From Gammaproteobacteria bacterium (GTDB lineage: Bacteria > Pseudomonadota > Gammaproteobacteria > Chromatiales > Chromatiaceae), in assembly GCA_029287695.1 (NCBI GenBank), contig JARFQQ010000226.1, forward strand, positions 1 through 8,630: a stretch of DNA of 8,630 nt, in the 5' to 3' direction. The notes below the pieces were generated by a model, which was given only the letters and a program-made list of their open reading frames with translations, was not told the origin of the DNA and did not search any database. Position 1 is the stretch's first letter. Every line of letters begins with the position of its first letter. Position numbers and translations under genes: made by a program. Positions 5,120-8,630 of the stretch are shown piece by piece.

Positions 5120-6889
5120 TCAAAGATGTCTCTGCAACCAGTATTCGAAGACTGCCATGTGCCAGAGCTTGCTGCCCTGGATTCGGGTGTGATGCATCTC
5201 TGGCGCAGCGAGCAGCATGTCGATGTATTTGCGATTGAAAATGCCGCGCTCACGGCAAGCCTGCGAATCGAGAATATCGTGCATGAAGGCAAGGAAATCG
5301 CCGCGCACGTACTTGAGCGCCGGCATCGGAAAATAGCCCTTCGGCCTGTCGATGACTGCATCCGGCAGGATGCCGCGCGCGATACGCTTGAGCGGATACT
5401 TGCCCTCCTCCCTGAGCCGGAATTCAGGTGGACTCTGCGCTGCGAGTTCAACGAGTTCATGATCCAGGAAGGGGACTCTCGCCTCGAGGCCCCACGCCAT
5501 GGTCATGTTGTCGACTCGCTTGACGGGGTCATCGACGATGAGTGTCGTTACATCCAGCCTCAACACCTGGTCCATGAAACTCTCTGCGCCGCTCTCCGAC
5601 AGACGCTGCGCAACATAGTCGCCCGTGATATCGCTCACGGCGTACTTGTCACTGACCATGCGGAGATACTCCGGGTGATCACGGTCGAAATAGTGGTGAC
5701 GGAATCGCTCAACCGGCTCGCCACTCTCCTGCTGCATTTTCGGATACCAGAAATAGCCCCCGAAAACCTCGTCGGCGCCCTGTCCCGACTGCACCACCTT
5801 GATCTGCTTCGAGACCTGTTCCGCGAGCAGGTAGAAAGCGACCGCATCCTGCCCGAACATCGGCTCGGCCATGGCATCAACAGCCTCGGGCAGGCGCTTG
5901 AGTACTTCCGAGTTCGGCACGAGAAACTTGTGATGCTGCGGCTTGTAACGCTCGACGACCTGATCGGAATATTCGAACTCGCTACCTTTTTCCTCCGGCT
6001 GATCTTCGAAACCAACCGAGAAGGTACGGATGTCCTCCATTCCGAGTTCTGCGAGCAGGGCCACGAGCAGGCTGGAGTCGAGACCGCCCGAGAGCAGCAC
6101 GCCCACAGGCACGTCTGCAACGTCGTTGCGACGCTGTACGGCACGACGCAACGCGGCATGAATCGCCTCGACCCACTCTTCCTCACGCATCGGATGCACA
6201 GGGCGGTGCGCCTCGAGATGCCAGTAGCGGCGCAGCTCGGCTGAACCATCGCTGCTGATGGTCAGGCTGTGACCTGGCTCGAGCTTGCGAATACCACTGA
6301 TGACCGTGCGCGGTGCCGGCACCACGGCATGCAACGTGAACTGGAAATGCAGCGCCTCGGGATCAATCGAGGTATCGATATCGCCGCCGGCAAGCAGTGC
6401 CCGGGTGTTGGATGCAAAGCGCAGCCGTCGATCATCGAGCGAGTAGTAGAGCGGCTTGATACCGAAGCGGTCCCGCGCCATGAAGCAGCATTGCCGTTTG
6501 CGGTCCCAGATCACGAAGGCGAACATGCCGTGCAGGTACTCGGGACAGCGCTCGCCCCATTCGTGCCAGGCCTTGAGGATGACCTCGGAATCGCCATCGG
6601 AGAAGAAACTGTAGCCCTTCTCGCGCAGCTCGGTACGCAGCTCACGGTAGTTGTAAATGGCGCCGTTGAAAACGAGGACGAGGTCGAGATCCTTATCGAC
6701 CATCGGTTGATGGGACTTTTCGGAGAGGTCGATAACAGAGAGGCGACGATGTCCGAACCCGGTGCTGCCGTCTAAGAAGAGACCGGCATCGTCAGGACCC
6801 CGCCTCTCGAGACAGCTGTTCATGTGGTCAAGCAGGGACTTTTCGACGGCCCCGCCATCGAATCGCATTTCACCACAGATTCCACACAT
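5120..6889 (-). CDS. asnO: Asparagine synthetase-like amidotransferase, probably N-acetylglutaminylglutamine amidotransferase (AsnO type)
   Basis: A 589-residue two-domain glutamine amidotransferase. The N-terminal class II glutaminase has the nucleophile Cys2 (exposed after Met removal, MCGICGE), RLSVID (49-54), FNGAIYN (74-80) and GDSE (99-102). The synthetase domain has the ATP PP-loop SGGLDSS (267-273) and GQGADEVFGGY (369-379). Classical AsnB makes asparagine from aspartate, but the opening MCGICGEMRFDG, HAVVPAPRTV (187-196) and VQSGQGADEVFGGYFWYP fit better with the subfamily that amidates the osmoprotectant dipeptide N-acetylglutaminylglutamine (AsnO, partner of Ngg). That assignment rests on remembered family sequences. 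The usual neighbours, a GNAT/ligase Ngg and an M42-like peptidase, are not beside it here: nudL lies downstream and a divergent hydrolase upstream. An ordinary AsnB role remains possible. No strong Shine-Dalgarno is visible before the ATG at 6887-6889. Confidence 0.9.
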   Translation of the reverse strand: MCGICGEMRFDGGAVEKSLLDHMNSCLERRGPDDAGLFLDGSTGFGHRRLSVIDLSEKSHQPMVDKDLDLVLVFNGAIYNYRELRTELREKGYSFFSDGDSEVILKAWHEWGERCPEYLHGMFAFVIWDRKRQCCFMARDRFGIKPLYYSLDDRRLRFASNTRALLAGGDIDTSIDPEALHFQFTLHAVVPAPRTVISGIRKLEPGHSLTISSDGSAELRRYWHLEAHRPVHPMREEEWVEAIHAALRRAVQRRNDVADVPVGVLLSGGLDSSLLVALLAELGMEDIRTFSVGFEDQPEEKGSEFEYSDQVVERYKPQHHKFLVPNSEVLKRLPEAVDAMAEPMFGQDAVAFYLLAEQVSKQIKVVQSGQGADEVFGGYFWYPKMQQESGEPVERFRHHYFDRDHPEYLRMVSDKYAVSDITGDYVAQRLSESGAESFMDQVLRLDVTTLIVDDPVKRVDNMTMAWGLEARVPFLDHELVELAAQSPPEFRLREEGKYPLKRIARGILPDAVIDRPKGYFPMPALKYVRGDFLAFMHDILDSQACRERGIFNRKYIDMLLAAPEMHHTRIQGSKLWHMAVFEYWLQRHL

Positions 6890-6922
6890 CGCCCGGATCA
6901 GCCTTAATTAAATGTTTTGGCC

Positions 6923-6950
6923 ATCATAGCATTCCACATCGGCCTGTCGC
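6923..6950 (-). promoter_or_regulatory. Candidate sigma70 promoter of the asnO-nudL pair
   Basis: On the minus strand GCGACA (6945-6950, 4 of 6) and TATGAT (6923-6928, 5 of 6) are 16 bases apart. Transcription would start near 6916, giving a leader of about 27 bases that includes the palindrome TTAATTAA. Pattern match only. Confidence 0.42.
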
Positions 6951-7011
6951 CCGTATGCCGGACCGTGATGTAGAATCAGGAACAATCATCTGTTTCGGGG
7001 CATCACTCTTC

Positions 7012-7812
7012 ATGAGACGATTTATTCTTGCAACATTGCTGCTCATGCTGCCCGCAGCGATACATGCACAGGTCACCGTCCTTGTTCACGGACATCTCAG
7101 CAGCGGGGAAACCTGGGCCCGCCATGGCATCCTCGGCACACTGGCGCTGGACGGCTGGGGCTATGGCGGCCACCTGTTCACTAACCGTGCCATCCCGGGC
7201 AATGCGCCCCGTTATGCGAAAACCGTCTACACCGCGAACCTGCTCTCCACGGCGCCACTACCAAATCAGGCCGCAACCCTGCGGCAACAGCTACTGGCCG
7301 TGCAGCGGCGCCACCCCGGCGAGGAGATCATCCTCGTTGGCCATTCGGCCGGTGGTGTCGTCGCACGGCTCCTGCTTGTGGAGTATGGCCCGCAGCAGGT
7401 GACCCGCCTGATCACCATCGCCTCTCCCCATATCGGCACACCGCGCGCCGCCAGGGGGCTGGAGATTACCGAGGATCATGGCCCGCCGATCGAGACCGTC
7501 AAGCGCGTGGTCGGTGGCAATGACTACCGGGGGGCGAAAAAGTCCCGCCAGCTCTACCGCGAACTCCTGCCAGGCAATCGGGCTTCGGTGCTCGACTGGC
7601 TCAACAGGCAGGAGCATCCGCCAATCGAGTACACCTCTGTCATTCGGGTACCGGGTGTTGGCAGCAAGGGAGACAGGGTCGTACCGGTCTACAGCCAGGA
7701 CATGAACATGATTCCCGTACTCTACGGCAGGGCAAGTTCCTTCACGACGCCCGGAGACCATTATCTCAAACCCTTCGATGGACTCCTGATCGCACGCCTG
7801 CTCGCTGAATGA
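7012..7812 (+). CDS. Secreted alpha/beta hydrolase (lipase/esterase-like)
   Basis: A 266-residue protein starting with a Sec signal peptide: MRRF, a hydrophobic core (about 4-17) and an AxA-like IHA end, with cleavage likely after Ala19, so the mature enzyme is periplasmic or exported. The alpha/beta hydrolase fold is shown by the oxyanion strand VTVLVHGH (21-28) and the nucleophile elbow G110-H-S112-A-G114. Plausible triad partners are Asp221 (KGDRVVP) and His250 (GDHY), both where lipases of the PGAP1/triacylglycerol-lipase type carry them. ASPHIGTPRAAR resembles the segment after the lipase elbow strand. Substrate unknown. I chose the ATG at 7012 because the signal peptide begins there; an in-frame ATG at 6955 would bury it behind 19 unrelated residues. 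A TAGAAT at 6971-6976 could be its -10 box, but no -35 matches. The stop overlaps the start of the TetR gene. Confidence 0.9.
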   Translation: MRRFILATLLLMLPAAIHAQVTVLVHGHLSSGETWARHGILGTLALDGWGYGGHLFTNRAIPGNAPRYAKTVYTANLLSTAPLPNQAATLRQQLLAVQRRHPGEEIILVGHSAGGVVARLLLVEYGPQQVTRLITIASPHIGTPRAARGLEITEDHGPPIETVKRVVGGNDYRGAKKSRQLYRELLPGNRASVLDWLNRQEHPPIEYTSVIRVPGVGSKGDRVVPVYSQDMNMIPVLYGRASSFTTPGDHYLKPFDGLLIARLLAE

Positions 7813-8402
7813 TGGTCTCCAGGAGCGACAAGACGCGATTGCGCATCGTCCAGTCGGCCAACCGTCTTTTCTATCGCCAGGGCTACAACAGAACCTCCTT
7901 TACCGATATCGTCAAGGCATCTGGTGTGCCGCGTGGCAACATCTACTACTATTTCAAGACCAAGGACGAAATTCTGCTGGCCACCATCGATTACCGCCTC
8001 GATGCCATCAGCGTGATGTTCGAGGAGTGGGACAGGGAGCACCGTACCCCGGTGGAACGGCTGCGGCGCTTTGTCAGGATGCTCGTCAACAGCAGGCAGT
8101 CGACAGCCGAGTACGGCTGTCCGATGGGCTCGCTGAACACGGAACTCGGCAAAGACCAGCGACAGCTCCAGGAATCCGCCAGCGCGCTTTTCGACAGGTT
8201 CCTTGAATATCTCTCCCTGCAATTCCAGGAGATCGGCTTTCGCCCGGAACCATGCAGGAACTATGCCATCGAGTTGCTGGCACGCGGCCAGGGACTCAAT
8301 CTTATGACACATGTCATGCATGACCCGGAAATCCTGAATCGCTCTGCAGATGCTCTCTATGACTGGATCGATGCGGTCTGCGCGAACAAGAAAATCCTGT
8401 AA
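7809..8402 (+). CDS. TetR/AcrR-family transcriptional regulator
   Basis: A 197-residue one-component regulator. The N-terminal helix-turn-helix (about 10-56) shows the TetR pattern: RLFYRQGYNRTSFTDIV, then the recognition part GVPRGNIYYYFKTKDEIL. The C-terminal ligand domain contains GCPMGSLNTELG, a stretch seen in the LmrA/YxaF-like branch of the family. Ligand and operator are unknown. The first ATG overlaps the hydrolase stop (ATGA at 7809-7812) and a second ATG follows at once (7812-7814); either can be the start. With no separate ribosome site, the gene is probably translated by coupling to the hydrolase, which makes that gene its likeliest target. No convincing TetR palindrome was found in 6890-7011. 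Confidence 0.95.
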   Translation: MMVSRSDKTRLRIVQSANRLFYRQGYNRTSFTDIVKASGVPRGNIYYYFKTKDEILLATIDYRLDAISVMFEEWDREHRTPVERLRRFVRMLVNSRQSTAEYGCPMGSLNTELGKDQRQLQESASALFDRFLEYLSLQFQEIGFRPEPCRNYAIELLARGQGLNLMTHVMHDPEILNRSADALYDWIDAVCANKKIL

Positions 8403-8420
8403 AAATTGACCAAAAAACCC

Positions 8421-8449
8421 TTGTAAGCATGTTGTCATCTTTGTAGGAT
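8421..8449 (+). promoter_or_regulatory. Candidate promoter of the small four-cysteine membrane protein
   Basis: TTGTAA (8421-8426) and TAGGAT (8444-8449) are 17 bases apart, each 4 of 6 to consensus. Transcription near 8456 would exclude the ATG at 8448 as a start and support the ATG at 8490. Confidence 0.33.
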
Positions 8450-8489
8450 GAGACGATTGTTTCTGAAAAGGTTGACGAGGATAGCGCCC

Positions 8490-8630
8490 ATGAAAGAGTG
8501 CAAGCCCTGTGGATTTATGAAACGCTGCCGTGGAATTCCCGGACTTTGCATCACATTGCAGGTAACCTTTGTTACCGCACTTGTCGGTGTACTCTCCTAC
8601 CTTGTCGTCAGCCAGATTCTCGTCAGCTAG
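8490..8630 (+). CDS. Small single-pass membrane protein with four cysteines, function unknown
   Basis: A 46-residue peptide that I do not recognise. The N-terminal half is basic and holds four Cys: C4-x2-C7, C13 and C20. A hydrophobic stretch from about Ile21 to Val45, with few polar residues, is long enough to cross the membrane once. The positive residues before the helix suggest the Cys-rich half stays in the cytoplasm. The ATG at 8490 is preceded by GAGGA, about 10 bases away. An earlier in-frame ATG (8448) would add 14 residues including RRLFLKRL, but its only ribosome-site-like bases abut the start codon and it lies in a candidate -10 box. The TAG is the last codon of the window. The Cys set could bind a metal or cluster, or be redox-active; nothing in the sequence decides. 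Confidence 0.68.
   Translation: MKECKPCGFMKRCRGIPGLCITLQVTFVTALVGVLSYLVVSQILVS

Noticed and set aside
5126..6244. Long plus-strand open frame (372 codons) across the asnO-like gene
   Set aside because: It is antisense to a gene with intact glutaminase and PP-loop motifs; its own translation shows no family motif and is typical of the mirror of a GC-rich gene.
6890..7011. A TetR operator between asnO and the hydrolase
   Set aside because: Only short or weak palindromes (TTAATTAA, and GATG/CATC pairs) are present; none has the 15-20 base symmetry expected of a TetR site.
7761..8438. Minus-strand open frame (225 codons) opposite the TetR gene
   Set aside because: It mirrors a clear TetR helix-turn-helix gene and has no motif of its own.
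1..8630. CRISPR array, tRNA or rRNA gene, insertion sequence or prophage remnant
   Set aside because: No regularly spaced repeats, cloverleaf, terminal inverted repeats, transposase or phage protein was seen when reading both strands.

Overview
The window looks like a chromosomal stretch from a GC-rich proteobacterium, most likely a gammaproteobacterium. The reasons are the company of a CysG/CobA-type methyltransferase end, a GrxD-type CGFS glutaredoxin, a short single-RRM RNA-binding protein opening with MNIYVGNLPYS, a NudL-type Nudix hydrolase and an AsnO-type amidotransferase. The AsnO-type enzyme belongs to a family that makes an osmoprotectant dipeptide, and several proteins are rich in Asp and Glu, so a salt-tolerant or halophilic host is plausible. 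That is inference; no marker here fixes the genus. I see no rRNA, tRNA, CRISPR array, transposase or phage gene.

Layout. The left edge holds the last codons of a plus-strand uroporphyrinogen-III methyltransferase, convergent with minus-strand grxD, which ends in a clear intrinsic terminator. Upstream of grxD on the same strand is the most striking gene (744-2984): one uninterrupted frame with two CDGSH iron-sulfur motifs, a Rieske [2Fe-2S] domain and a complete thiamine-diphosphate enzyme of the pyruvate oxidase/acetolactate synthase superfamily. A gene-free divergent region of about 360 bases separates it from the RRM gene. A stand-alone CinA-N/MoCF-domain protein follows and converges with a minus-strand pair, nudL and the asnO-like gene (asnO first in transcription order). 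Divergent from asnO is a plus-strand secreted alpha/beta hydrolase whose stop overlaps the start of a TetR-family regulator. The window closes with a 46-residue single-pass membrane peptide carrying four cysteines, whose stop codon is the last three bases.

How the genes may work together. Three small transcription groups can be argued: (i) the Fe-S/ThDP fusion followed by grxD, where the CGFS glutaredoxin is of a type that carries [2Fe-2S] clusters and the fusion has three predicted [2Fe-2S] sites; (ii) asnO-nudL, 53 bases apart; (iii) hydrolase-tetR, translationally coupled, suggesting that the regulator controls its partner. The fusion protein is the best candidate for undescribed biochemistry: it would place three cluster sites on the same chain as a ThDP active site that in relatives decarboxylates 2-oxoacids.
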